Assembly (NCBI RefSeq): GCF_004115265.2
Contig: NC_046307.1
Location: forward strand, 23,375,191-23,439,190
DNA from: Rhinolophus ferrumequinum
Lineage: Eukaryota; Chordata; Mammalia; Chiroptera; Rhinolophidae
Length of the DNA stretch: 64,000 bases
Direction of reading: 5' to 3'
Part shown: positions 45,956-55,375 of the stretch, in pieces
How the letters are laid out: the number at the start of each line of letters is the position of its first letter
How positions within the stretch are numbered: position 1 is the stretch's first letter
Translations under genes and position numbers: made by a program
Notes under the pieces: model-generated
Database searches by the model: none
The model's input: the letters and a program-made list of their open reading frames with translations, nothing else
Told to the model about the DNA's origin: nothing

Positions 45956-46330
45956 ATTGGGGGCTCAGAGATGGGAAGCCCTTGGCTGGGATGGTGTGGT
46001 CCTCCAATTATGGCCAGGGCGGGGACTAGGAGAGGTCCGCTGGCTTCTCTCCTACTCTAGCACACTGCTTTGTCTGCTAAGCCTGGGAGCCAGCCTTGTA
46101 GCACCCAGGGCTCTGGCCCCTGTCTGTCTGTCCTATGGCTGAGAACTGGGGATGTGGAGATACTGTTTTTCAGGGCACCCGGGTGATGATATTGTAGGGC
46201 TTTGGGCTTCCAGTTCTTGAATGCCTTTTCTGACTGCCACTACATAAGTAGGTATGGAGCAAATCTCAAATCCCTTTTCTTCTCTGAGACTCAGTTTCCC
46301 TCGCCTGTAAAATGTTGTGTGTGGGAGGAG
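45956..46330. other. Mostly unique; MIR-like piece
   Basis: 46195-46325 resembles a worn MIR (TCTGAGACTCAGTTTCCCTC, GCCTGTAAAATGTTG). Confidence 0.5.
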
Positions 46331-46447
46331 CATGGTGGAGCAGATGATCCTTCAATGTTCTTCTGAGAACAGACAGGCCGGCTGCTCCTGGTCGACCTCT
46401 GGGGTTGGGGCGCCCAAGGCTTAGGAGTTCCCATTTCTTGCGTTCGG

Positions 46448-46463
46448 CTGCCCCCTGCTGGTG
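46448..46463 (-). promoter_or_regulatory. CTCF-like motif, reverse
   Basis: Minus strand CACCAGCAGGGGGCAG, a near-ideal CTCF core (CCASYAGRGGGCA). Confidence 0.55.
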
Positions 46464-46512
46464 TCTCAGGTAGCGCCTCAGTAAGCTTCCAAGAGATTCC
46501 CAACGGTGCTGT

Positions 46513-46528
46513 ACCGCCCCCTGGGGGT
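46513..46528 (-). promoter_or_regulatory. Second CTCF-like motif, reverse
   Basis: Minus strand ACCCCCAGGGGGCGGT, 65 bp from the previous motif and in the same orientation. It is weaker because it is also a G/C palindrome. Confidence 0.35.
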
Positions 46529-46559
46529 CCTTTTGGAGACATGCGGAGTTGTTTGGGGC

Positions 46560-47039
46560 TGTGGGGACACAGCTGGTATTTTGTGGGTAGGGGCTGACAG
46601 TCTCTAGACGTCCTGCAATGCATGGGAGAGACAGTCCTGTACGGTGAAGAATTGTCTCACACCCTACACGGCTTTTGAATGAACAAAAGAAGAAATCCTG
46701 TCTATAATTTTCTGAGCCTGGAATCTAACTCTCCTTTACAAACATCAGCAAAGTTGTTTGGGTTTTTGTTTGTGGTTGTTTTTTGTTTTGCACTGCTTTA
46801 AGATACACTGAATTGCAGTGAATCTGTATATCGTTGGATGCGTGTGCTTTGCTTTGTCTGGAACTTGACCAAGAATTGTTCACATCTTATGAAAACACCA
46901 GTGGCACTTGTGCAGTCACCGTTTTGACTCACTTGTATCAGCTTGTATTTGTAGCCATATCCTTTGGCAAATGTGTAACCAAAGTGATCTGAAACTTCTT
47001 TTAATAGATGAACTAAATATTACTACACTAGCAGAGATA
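46560..47039. other. AT-rich unassigned sequence
   Basis: Includes a T/G-rich run at 46760-46795. No element named. Confidence 0.4.
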
Positions 47040-47606
47040 CAGGACTGACAATTAAGTTTGTGAACTTGTTGTGCCAATGTTGCTAACCTTTTTTGATATC
47101 AGAGGGATTATTCATTATGAATTTGTACCAACTGGACAAACAGTTAACTAAGTTGACTATTTGGAAGTGCTGAAAAGGCTGCGTGAAAAAGTTAGATGAC
47201 CTGAACTTTTCGCCAATAATTCATGGCTCTTGCATCACGACAATGCACCAGCTCACACGGCACTGCCTGTGAGGGAGTTTTCAGCCAGTAAACAAGTAAG
47301 TATTGGAATACCCTCCCTACTCACCTGATCTGGCCCCCAATGACTTCTTTCTTTACCCGAAGATAAAGGAAATATTGAAAGGAAGACATTTGGAAGACAT
47401 TCAGGACATCACGTGTAATATGACGACAGCTCTGATGGCCATTCCAGAACAAGAGTTCCAAAATTGCTTTGAAGGGTGGACTAGACGCTGGCATCAGTGC
47501 ATAGCTTCCCAAGGGGAGTATTTCAAAGGTGAGCGTAGTGATATTCAGCAATGAGGTATGTAGCAGTTTTCCTAGGATGAGGTCGCGAACTTAATTGTCT
47601 GACCTC
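47040..47606 (+). mobile_element. Mariner element, internally deleted, with transposase remnant
   Basis: Ends are inverted: GACTGACAATTAAGTTTGTG on the left, GTCAGACAATTAAGTTCGCG reversed on the right. The plus frames retain GIIHYEFVPTGQ, LLHHDNAPAHTALPVREF and YSPDLAPNDFF, then FQNCFEGWTRRWHQCIASQG, the C-terminal part of a mariner D,D34D transposase. The HDNAPAH and YSPDLAPND aspartates are present, but a frameshift separates them near 47290 and there are in-frame stops upstream. At 567 bp it is under half the 1.3 kb typical length, so the N-terminal DNA-binding half is gone. Confidence 0.93.
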
Positions 47607-47639
47607 GTCTGTGAAATGCAGAAATTTTATATTGTTTTT

Positions 47640-48900
47640 TAAAAAAATTTTCCGTCTTTATTGAGACATTGTAGACTTATAACATATATAAGTTTAAGGT
47701 GTATGATGTGATGATTTGACATATGTATGTATTGCAAAATGCTTACCACAATAAGGTTAATTAACACCTCGGTCCCTCACAAAACTACCTCTTTTTTATG
47801 TGTGGTGATAACATTGAAGATCTCTCTTAACAAATTTCAAATGTATGACACAGTATTGTTAATTACAGTCACCATGCTATAGATTAGATCTGAAGAACTC
47901 AGTCATCTTATAGCTGGGAACATGTACCCTTTCAACAACCCATTTCCTTCCACCCAGCCCCTGGCAAACACCATTCTACTCTATTTCTAAGAGTTCAGCT
48001 TTTTAAGATTCCAGATGTAAGTGAGAACATACAGTGTTCGTCTTTCTCTGTCCGATTAATTTCACTTAGCATTATGCCCTCTAGGTCCATCCATATTGTC
48101 GCAAAAGACAGGATTTCCTTATTTTTGTGGCCGACTAATATTCCATTGTGCGTGTGTGTATGTGTGTGTGTGTGTATGTATGTATGTGTGTGTGTGCGTG
48201 TGTGTTTTCTTTACCCATTCATCACTGAAGGACAGTTAATTTCCCATGTCTTGACTATTGTGAATAATGCTGCCGTGAGCATAGAGGTACAGATATCTCT
48301 TCAAGGTAGTGTTTTCAATTCCCAGAAATGGGATTGCTGGATTGTATGGTAGTTCTATTTTTAATTTTTTGAAGAACACCCGTACTGTTTTCCACAGTGG
48401 CTGAACCAATTTACATTCCCACCAGCAGTGCACAAGGGTTCCCTTTCCTCCATACCCTCACCAACACTTATTCTTGTCTTTTTGATGACAGCCATTCTAA
48501 CAGATGTGAGGTGATAGCTCACTGTGGTTTTGATTTGCATTTCCCTGAGAATCCGTGATGTTGAGCATCTTTTCATATGTCTGTTGGCCATTTCAGTATC
48601 TTCTTTGGAAAAACATCTGTTGAAGTCCTTTGCCCATTTTTAAATCAGATTGTTTGTTTGTTTACTATCAAGTTGTGTGAGTTCCTTATATTTTTTGGAT
48701 ATTAACCCCTTATTAGATAGATGGTTTAAAAATATTTTCTCCCATTCTGTAGGTTGCCTTTTTTACTCAGCTGATTGTCTCCTTTGCTGTACAGAAGCTT
48801 TTCAGTTTGATGTAGTCCTGCTTGTTAATTTTTGCATTTGTTGCTTGCTCTTTTAGTGTTATGTTTAAAAAAATATTTGCTAAGATCAATGTCAAGGAGC
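47640..48900 (-). mobile_element. L1 LINE, 3' part
   Basis: TCTTTATTGAGACATTGTAG, ATGTGATGATTTGACATATG, CTTCCACCCAGCCCCTGGCA, TTCACTTAGCATTATGCCCT, CACCAGCAGTGCACAAGGGT, TTTGCATTTCCCTGAGAATC and CTTTTCAGTTTGATGTAGTC. The minus frame at 48236-48433 encodes [15 protein letters not shown] and [17 protein letters not shown] of ORF2. 5' truncated, with stops. Confidence 0.93.
48146..48206. repeat. (TG)n microsatellite within the L1
   Basis: TGTGCGTGTGTGTATGTGTG and following, expanded inside the ORF2 end. It is absent from the comparable place in the L1 at 11997. Confidence 0.9.
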
Positions 48901-49159
48901 TGTTCCCCTGTGTTTTCTCAGATCCCAGTGTCCCCCTCCCCTTTTCCTTGGTTCCAGGGCTTTCCCTATTCTGGCCTTAACCCTCGCCCCCATTAATTAA
49001 CTAATTCTCTTAACAAATATTGACTAAGAACTTAACATGTTTCAAGAAACGTGCTCAGGGATAGCAGCAGCAGAAGCAAAGGGATCACGTCCTTGTTTTC
49101 ATGAAGCTTACATTTTGCACGGGGGTGGGGACATGTCAGGCAACAAAAGTGAATAAACA

Positions 49160-49174
49160 AGATAATAATTATAG
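49160..49174. repeat. Left target-site duplication of the SINE
   Basis: AGATAATAATTATAG, repeated exactly at 49356-49370. Confidence 0.9.
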
Positions 49175-49355
49175 GGGGCGGCCGGGTGGCTCAGTTGGTT
49201 GGAGCGCAGTGCTCATAACACCAATGTCACCGGTTCGATTCCCACATGGGCCAGTGAGCTGATAGGTGTTTTCAACAATTGAAAACAATTATTTGACTTG
49301 GAGCTGATAGGTCCTGGAAAAACACTGATAGGTCCCCAATACAAATTTTTTAAAA
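49175..49355 (+). mobile_element. tRNA-derived bat SINE, full length
   Basis: Head GGGCGGCCGGGTGGCTCAGT with an A box (TGGCTCAGTTGG, 49187-49198) and a perfect B box (GGTTCGATTCC, 49232-49242) of the RNA polymerase III promoter. The body has CCCACATGGGCCAGTGAGCT and GACTTGGAGCTGATAGGTCC, and an A-rich tail. It contains a small internal tandem similarity (GCTGATAGG at two places). Intact duplications bound it. Confidence 0.93.
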
Positions 49356-49370
49356 AGATAATAATTATAG
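49356..49370. repeat. Right target-site duplication of the SINE
   Basis: AGATAATAATTATAG, identical to 49160-49174. The insertion site in the L2 can be read unambiguously. Confidence 0.9.
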
Positions 49371-49660
49371 CTTGTGATCACTGATGTGAAGGAGAGAAAA
49401 TGGAAGTCAGATGGGCAGACAACAAAGGCTTCTCTGAGGAAGTGACATTTGAACTGAGATGTAAGAGTGATGAAGAGGCAGCTGGAGGAAGAGTGTAGTT
49501 CCAACAGAGGGGACAGCAAGTGCAAAGGCCCTGAGGCAGGGCAGAACTTGGCATGTTTCAGGCACAGAAAAGAGGCCATGGTGGCCAGAGTGTAATGGCT
49601 GAGCTGGGTAGTGATAGCAGACAGGGATAGAGAGGTCATTTATGGGGCACCAGCTGTGAA

Positions 49661-50050
49661 CAAGACACAACCCTAGTCTCCTGGCATTTTTTTCCCATTT
49701 CCTCAGACTGCTTGCTTCCTTACCATGATCCTTCTCTGAATCTTTCCCACCCTTCAAGACCAGGTCCTGCCCACTCCACCTAGAAACTTCCGAGTCTCTC
49801 AGCTATTAGACCTGGGACACGCAGTATGTATTTGGAGGTGGGCAGCTCTGTACACCCTCTTGCCTCCTAAGCCAGTGCTCAAGGTATTGTCAGACCGCCT
49901 GCGTCCCTGTCCCCGAATATGCCCCTAAATTTTAAAAGTATTTTAGTGAAATATTTAAGTTATACAAATAATGTATATCATACCTTCCCGCTTTACTTTT
50001 AAGAACTTTACCATTGTCCATATTTGCTTCAGTTCTGTTCTTTTTTTTTT
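49661..50050. other. Unassigned sequence
   Basis: Possible MIR/L2 edges near 49740 (CTTCAAGACCAGGTCCTGCC). The T-run at 50040-50054 precedes the next fragment. Confidence 0.4.
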
Positions 50051-50054
50051 TTTT

Positions 50055-50460
50055 TAAGGAATAAAACCCATTACAAACACAGGTGAAGCCCGAGTGCTTC
50101 TCAAAAGTGCAGATTCCAGGGCCACAGCCGGGATCGACTCCCTCAGAATCTCTGGAAGTAGAGCCGAAAACGTGCATTTTTAACAGTCCGTCCTCCCCAC
50201 TTCTCCCCAACCACCGATTCCTATGCGTAGTGAACACTGACCATTACTGATACCAACAGCTAAAATCTGCCCCATCCAAGCAGCTTGCTGTTCTTCCTTC
50301 TAGCCAACCCTGGGGGTCTCATATCTTTGCTACAGGAAAATCACCTGGGAGACTTAGAAATGCCGAAGGAGCTCAGGCTCCTCCTTCACCTTGTAAATCA
50401 GACTGGGGCCTGGGTCTCAGGCAACTCTATTACCAAAGCCTTGAAGATGGTTTTTGATGG
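50055..50460. mobile_element. Two MER5/MER20-like hAT fragments
   Basis: 50075-50245: GAGTGCTTCTCAAAAGTGCA, GGGCCACAGCCGGGATCGAC, CCCTCAGAATCTCTGGAAG. 50320-50460: GGAAAATCACCTGGGAGACT, AAATCAGACTGGGGCCTGGG. Both lack defined ends. Confidence 0.55.
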
Positions 50461-51057
50461 TAGCGGGGTCGGCGGGGAGAACCCCTCTCCCTTCTCCCAT
50501 TTGAAACACTCCTGGGATCATCAAAGTCAGGATTCACATATCATTCCACTTGCTACCTCCCAGAATAATGTCAACAAGCATTTCCCATGCCCCTGCTGAG
50601 TGCTGGCAGAGCTGCTAGTGAAAGGCGTTGATTGGGTATAAAAAGGAAGAAGCCCTGACTGTCTGGGCGGCCGTCCAAGGCCAGGCCTTAACGCAGTGGG
50701 AGGGCTTGGAGGTAGAGTTGCCAGGTACAGCAAAGAAAAAGACAGGACACCTGGTTAAACTTGAATTTCAGACACCTAAAGGATCATCTTCTAATAGAAG
50801 TGTGTCCTAACTGTTGTGTGGACATACTTATACTTAAAAAATGTGTTTCTTGTTGTATCTGAAATCAAATTTAACTGGGAGTCCTGTGTTCTATCTGACA
50901 ACCCTCCCTGAGGAAGTATCTTCTGCCCTTGTGAACCTCAGTTTCCCCGTTTGGAAAATGAGGGGACTCGGCTAGATGACTTCTATGGGTCCTTGTGGCT
51001 TGGATGCTCCTGCAGTCCGTTCAATCCCACAGCTCCGACAGTTGTTCTCCCTAGCTC
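50461..51057. other. Mostly unique sequence
   Basis: A MIR piece lies at 50915-50980 (AACCTCAGTTTCCCCGTTTG). An L1-like AT stretch lies near 50745-50900 (GGACACCTGGTTAAACTTGA, TTTCAGACACCTAAAGG). Confidence 0.45.
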
Positions 51058-51073
51058 CCGCCAGGGGGCGCCC
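51058..51073 (+). promoter_or_regulatory. CTCF-like motif, forward
   Basis: CCGCCAGGGGGCGCCC, an excellent CTCF core, 1.8 kb beyond the distal SPARC poly(A) site. Confidence 0.6.
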
Positions 51074-52419
51074 TGACCCGCCTCAGCGCCCTCGCAGGCT
51101 TGTGGCCCAGCGAAGAGGAAGCTGGTCCCTTTGGCTCTGGGGGGCCATCTGGAAACCGGGTTGTGAGCCTTGAAGGCCCCAGGCCCTTAGTCATCCCTAG
51201 GACATTTTATTCAGAGGAGAGAAGGGGAGATCTCATAGAGGCTCTGAAGATGGGACCGTTCCATCCAGCTTCCCCTCTATCATTATTTATAAGGGGAGAC
51301 TGGACCTCCAAAGGAGAAGGCACGTGTCCAGGCTCAAACCGCTCTCCTGCAAACTAGACCCCTGACTCACCGTCCAGGGCTCCGCTACCTCCTCAGGGTG
51401 CCCTTATTTCTCTCTTTGCTGCTGGACACTTTTAACCCTTGCAGTCCTGTAGTCGAAACCCATGCAGACACCCAGCAGCCTGCACAGCCTAGCGACTGAG
51501 AACCCTGGGGGCCCTTCACAAAGGGAGTGTGGCCTTGAGGCAGGAAACCTTGCAACGGAGAGAGGACCGGGCATAAAGGACCAGTCTAGGCAGTGGGGAA
51601 AGATGGGATGGTGATGAAGATGATGACGACGAGGACGACGACGACCTTCCTGTGTCAGACACAAGGACCCATGAGGCAGGAACCACTATCATCGGGATCT
51701 TACAGATGAGGAAGCAAGCTCAGTGTTAGCGCATTGGACCGGAAGCGCATTGGACCAGTTCTGCCACAGATGATGGGAAGGAGGGAGGCTTGTTACCAGG
51801 GATCTAGAGGGTCTCAAGAGGCCCCGCCCCCTTCATGGTGAAGAGGAATTGCCCAAAGGGAGGAATAGCCACCATTTCGGCCCAGGAGGAGATTTTAGGA
51901 GAGTTACAGATTTGGCATGACTTGCCATTGAATTCCTTGTAATTCAGTTCTCCTTTGGACCATCTGATGATCAAAGAGAAAGGCTCCTAGCATCTTCAAG
52001 CACAAGGCGTATGCATAATTGTGTAACACTGTTTTCTCATTGTAATTATTATTTGTATTGCACTTATCATAAGGTTTATCTCAATTTTGGTAAATGATGC
52101 TGATATTCCGCCTAAGGTAATGCTATACTTTCCTTTAAATGATTTTTGGGTTCTTTTCACTACGTGATTTGATTTAAAGGGAGGGAAAGCGCAGGTCGAA
52201 GGAGGATGTGGAAACACTGGCTTTGAGGATGCCGGGTACTGAGGGCCCCTGTTAACTCAGCTGGTCAGCAAGGGTGCAGCCCTCCCCGGCCCTCCCCGGG
52301 CCCTGGGCTGCTTTGTGTTTCATGCCTGTTTTCTTGAAAATTCTGAGGAGTTCCCCCTCGGGAGTCCTCCAGATGTGGGGGAGGAAGCTCTGCATTCCCG
52401 TTCCCCCTTTTTTTTATTG
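51074..52419. other. Mostly unique sequence
   Basis: A trinucleotide-rich tract at 51605-51646 (GATGAAGATGATGACGACGA and ACGACGACG) and no gene. A short MIR-like piece at 51655-51725 (ATCTTACAGATGAGGAAGC). Confidence 0.5.
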
Positions 52420-52505
52420 CCTCATTCCACAACCGAGTCACAACCTCCCTGGCCCTCAGTTTCCTCATCTATCAGTTGGCGGTAGAGCTGTTGTCATAAT
52501 GGGTG
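52420..52505 (+). mobile_element. MIR fragment
   Basis: CCTGGCCCTCAGTTTCCTCA, TCATCTATCAGTTGGCGG. Confidence 0.6.
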
Positions 52506-52896
52506 CTGTGTAACTCAGGGATACTGTGCCCCAGGCTAACCAGGGCACAGGGACTGCATCCTCTGGTCCTCAGGGAGAATGCCACCTCTCCCTCTGTACC
52601 AGAAGGGATCCCCTGTCCACACCTGCTTTGTGCCCTGTACAGCACATGTTTTCTACCTGAAATGGGATTGTTCCTGAGAGCTCCGGAGCACCCTGCGGGC
52701 ACCTGATAAACGTCGTGGAATGAATGATGAGCCAATACTGAAATGTACCTTTTCTGTCCTGCCCGGATTCCTAGAGATTGTGAGACTGGTGCTGGGTTTG
52801 CATTTCTCAAATGGCCACGCCTGAACTGGCCGACCTCTCCCTCCTCCTCTCTCTCCCATTGTGTCGAAAAGGGAACACCAGATTACAGTTTGATTT

Positions 52897-52902
52897 TTTA
52901 TT
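52897..52902 (-). terminator. SPARC: SPARC distal poly(A) signal AATAAA
   Basis: AATAAA on the minus strand, followed by the AAATCAAACTGTAATCTGGTG-type tail found at the end of the long human SPARC mRNA. The expected cleavage site is close to 52876. Confidence 0.8.
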
Positions 52903-53172
52903 TTGATGAGTGTGTATTATTTCAGTATTTTGAAAATGATTTCAAATAAGAGGGAATAAACCATCTCTGGGCTTGGCACCTGAAGGCCCCACTCTGTGGC
53001 CTATTGTAATGAAGCATATTTTGGGGGACTGTTTTTCCAGCTCTAAGGAGAATCTTGGAATACTAGCCTGAAATATCACACAGGCGTGATGAACACGCAT
53101 GAGCTTTGAAAAGTGCTCTGTGTGGACTTATGATGCCATTTTCTTTCCAAAACCAAGAGTGTTCTAGAGTTC

Positions 53173-53176
<4 letters not shown>

Positions 53177-53214
<38 letters not shown>
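53177..53214. repeat. (AC)19 microsatellite in the SPARC long 3' UTR
   Basis: Nineteen uninterrupted AC units, followed by an imperfect CACCACACC tail. Since SPARC is on the minus strand, the mRNA carries (GU)19, present only in transcripts that use the distal poly(A) signal. Confidence 0.95.
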
Positions 53215-53215
<1 letters not shown>

Positions 53216-53229
53216 ACACCACACCCCCA

Positions 53230-54019
53230 TTCTCGCTTTCTAGTTTAAAACCCTACCATGACTTCCCATTGCACAAAAATGAAATCAAGATTCCTTACCA
53301 TGGCCTACAACGCTGCCTGGTCTGCCCTCTACCCACCTCTTCAGCTTCATCCAATATGACTTGCCCCTTGTCCTGTGCACCAGCCATACTGGTTTGGGAC
53401 TCGTGTTCCCCGTCTACCTCAAGTTCTTTGCACATGTTGTTCCCACTGTCTGGAGTACTTTTTCCTCCCCTCTCTCCACTCTCTCCCCCATTTAATTCTT
53501 CCTTTTCCTTAGTGACTCAGCTCAAATTTTCTCAAGGAAGAAGGAAGCTTCCCAGATGCCCTAGGACCACCCTACCCAATAGAACTTTCTCCAATGATGA
53601 AGATGTTCTAGATCCGTCCTGTTCAATTGGGTAACGAGTAGCCACGTAAGACTATTGGGTATTCAAGGCATCTAGTGTGACGAAGGAACTGAATTTTTAA
53701 TTAATATAAATTTAAATCTCAATAGCCACACATGGGTACCAAATGGGACAGTACGACTCTAGAATAACGCTGTCTCCTCCTGTTACTCACACTCACGGTT
53801 GCTTTTATTCCTCCTTCATTGCACCGATCACAGCTTGTAATTGATGTTGAATAGTTGTGCAATTATTTAATCTGTTCCTCGGTAGAATGTTAAGTTCCAG
53901 AAGAACAAATGCTTTGACTGCTTTGCCACAATTGTGTCTCTGAGCATCTGGCACGGGACCTTGTACATAGTAGGTACATCATAAACATTTGTTAAATAAA
54001 TGAATGAATGAATGAATGG
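53230..54019 (+). mobile_element. L2 LINE 3' end, antisense within SPARC 3' UTR, split by a hAT element
   Basis: 53230-53565 reads like L2 (CTTCCCATTGCACAAAAATG, CCTTACCATGGCCTACAA, TTTGCACATGTTGTTCCC, GACTCAGCTCAAATTTTCTC). 53766-54019 continues to the L2 3' end with AGAATGTTAAGTTCCAG, ACATAGTAGGTACATCATAA and a terminal (ATGA)n. It lies in the opposite sense to SPARC. Confidence 0.85.
53566..53765. mobile_element. hAT-Charlie-type non-autonomous element inside the L2
   Basis: Begins close to CCCAATAGAACTTTC and ends near GGGACAGTACGACTCTAGA, with the internal GTAGCCACGTAAGAC and AATAGCCACACATGGGTACC typical of the family whose ends read CAGNGCTGTCCAATA. It separates the two halves of the L2, so it is younger. 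The exact family name is not certain. Confidence 0.7.
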
Positions 54020-54319
54020 TGAAAGGAGACACGTGCTTAGTCTGGTGCTTCTGATAATGCAGTACTAAAAGGATCAGCCCACAGGTCATAAAATTAGAAG
54101 CCAAATTTGTGCTTATAGGAACCATACATTCCCTGTGTACAAATAGGCCTCTCGGCTTGTGTACAGGTGTATATACAAAAGTATAATAGTGCATTTGCAA
54201 AGGTTTGCATCTGTGCAGTCATGTATAGACACGTATGTCCCATGTGTCTGCGTCAGGGCAATGAGGTCACTAAAATGCATGCAAAGTCACTCAGGAAGGC
54301 AGTTTCTAAGTCATTACTT

Positions 54320-54325
54320 TTTATT
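54320..54325 (-). terminator. SPARC: SPARC proximal poly(A) signal AATAAA
   Basis: Plus-strand TTTATT reads AATAAA on the transcript, within the block CAAAATAAAAAGTAATGAC known from the human short SPARC mRNA. Cleavage is expected about 15-25 bases further, near 54300. It yields a 3' UTR of roughly 1.15 kb lacking the TE-derived distal part. Confidence 0.85.
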
Positions 54326-55335
54326 TTGAAAGATTTGTCAAACTCTTCACATCATGGCGAGAGTCTGCATGATTAATAAGAAGCAGCTTTTTCATGAAAT
54401 GCTTGGAGGTGAACGAGTTCTCAGCCTGTGAGATCGGACCATCCCATTGACTTTGAAATTTCTCTTGATTAATAGAAGAAAATGGGGAGGGGGAAGAAGA
54501 GGAGGAGCATGCTGGAAACTGAGGGAAAGACCCCTCATGAGAGCCATCCAAATGTGAGAAGAAAAAAAAACAAGCCAACCAAAAAACAAAATCTATTCAC
54601 CAACTGCACTTTTTCTATTTTACAACTTTCTACAACTTGCCTCACTCTTGATTTGGGCCTTCCTGGCTGAGACAGTCCCCCAGTCCTGCATCTCCCAAGA
54701 CAGTTAGGAGGGGAGAAGCCCTGTAGGAGGTGGTGACCCGCCCCTCAGAGGCTTGGTGGATTCCAGAGAACTGATGGTCCACAGCTGCCCAAAGTTTGAG
54801 CAAACAGCCTAAAGTGAAAAAAAATGGCGCTGACAGGTGAGGGAGAAAAGGGCGAGGAACTGGGTTTCAGTGAGTGCTTGTATGTTTTTGCAACAGCCTC
54901 AGGTTCTTTCTCTCAGTCACATCCCCAGGCAAACAAGACTGATTATCTGTAGTTCAGGTCGGTGGCTTTTCCAGGGATTTCTCCCACCACTGGTCCTCTA
55001 GTCCCAGAAACATCCTTGCCAACATCCCGGTCTGTTACTTCCCTTTGCCCACCTTCAGGCCACGTGAGACCATCCCCCCGCCCCCAGCAGCCGATACCCT
55101 GCAATAAAATTAATGCAAACGTCTGACTCGTGAGGATTAGTTTCAAAGAGAGAAAGAGAGAAAGTCGGAAGATGCACTATGTGTTGAAGGCAGATGTGAG
55201 CAGATCCAAGTTTCCACCCATTTTCCCATAAGTCAAATGGCCGGAGAAAAAGGAGACTGTTAGTGGGTGAGCAAGAAGCTTTGAGAGCCGAGTTACAATT
55301 GAGAATGTCATGACGTGGGTTACAATTTCCATTTT

Positions 55336-55342
55336 TAGCACC
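55336..55342 (-). promoter_or_regulatory. miR-29-type seed match (distal of two)
   Basis: Plus TAGCACC reads GGUGCUA in the SPARC mRNA: complement of miR-29 bases 2-7 plus an A opposite base 1 (7mer-A1). SPARC is an established miR-29 target with two sites in its 3' UTR. The context ACGGTGCTAAAAATG matches the human sequence. Confidence 0.75.
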
Positions 55343-55368
55343 GTTAATGTGATCTTATAAATCTATAT

Positions 55369-55375
55369 TAGCACC
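55369..55375 (-). promoter_or_regulatory. miR-29-type seed match (proximal of two)
   Basis: A second GGUGCUA on the mRNA, 33 bases from the first and about 90 bases after the stop. The context AAGGTGCTAA is shared with human SPARC. Closely spaced sites like these can act cooperatively. Confidence 0.75.

Larger units (their letters stand above)
48990..49660 (-). mobile_element. L2 LINE, reversed, interrupted by a SINE
   Basis: CTTAACAAATATTGACTAAG, GAAACGTGCTCAGGGATAG, CATGAAGCTTACATTTTGCA, GAGGAAGTGACATTTGAACT, AGCAAGTGCAAAGGCCCTGA, GGCAGGGCAGAACTTGGC and CAGGCACAGAAAAGAGGCCA. The SINE at 49175-49355 lies in its 3' UTR. Confidence 0.88.
1..52875. other. Gene-free interval downstream of SPARC
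   Basis: No frame here shows a conserved protein domain apart from LINE and mariner pieces, and no splice-flanked exon is apparent. In human the neighbour on this side is FAT2, about 90 kb away. None of its cadherin-repeat coding sequence (DxNDNxP-type motifs) is visible, so the window probably stops short of it. Non-coding transcripts cannot be excluded from sequence alone. Confidence 0.75.

Noticed and set aside
46560-47039. Flank of the mariner as part of the element
   Set aside because: The inverted end begins at 47040 and this DNA shows no mariner similarity.
49175-49355. A tRNA gene, because of the perfect A and B boxes
   Set aside because: The head is followed by a SINE body and A-rich tail and bounded by target duplications. 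It cannot fold as a full tRNA.
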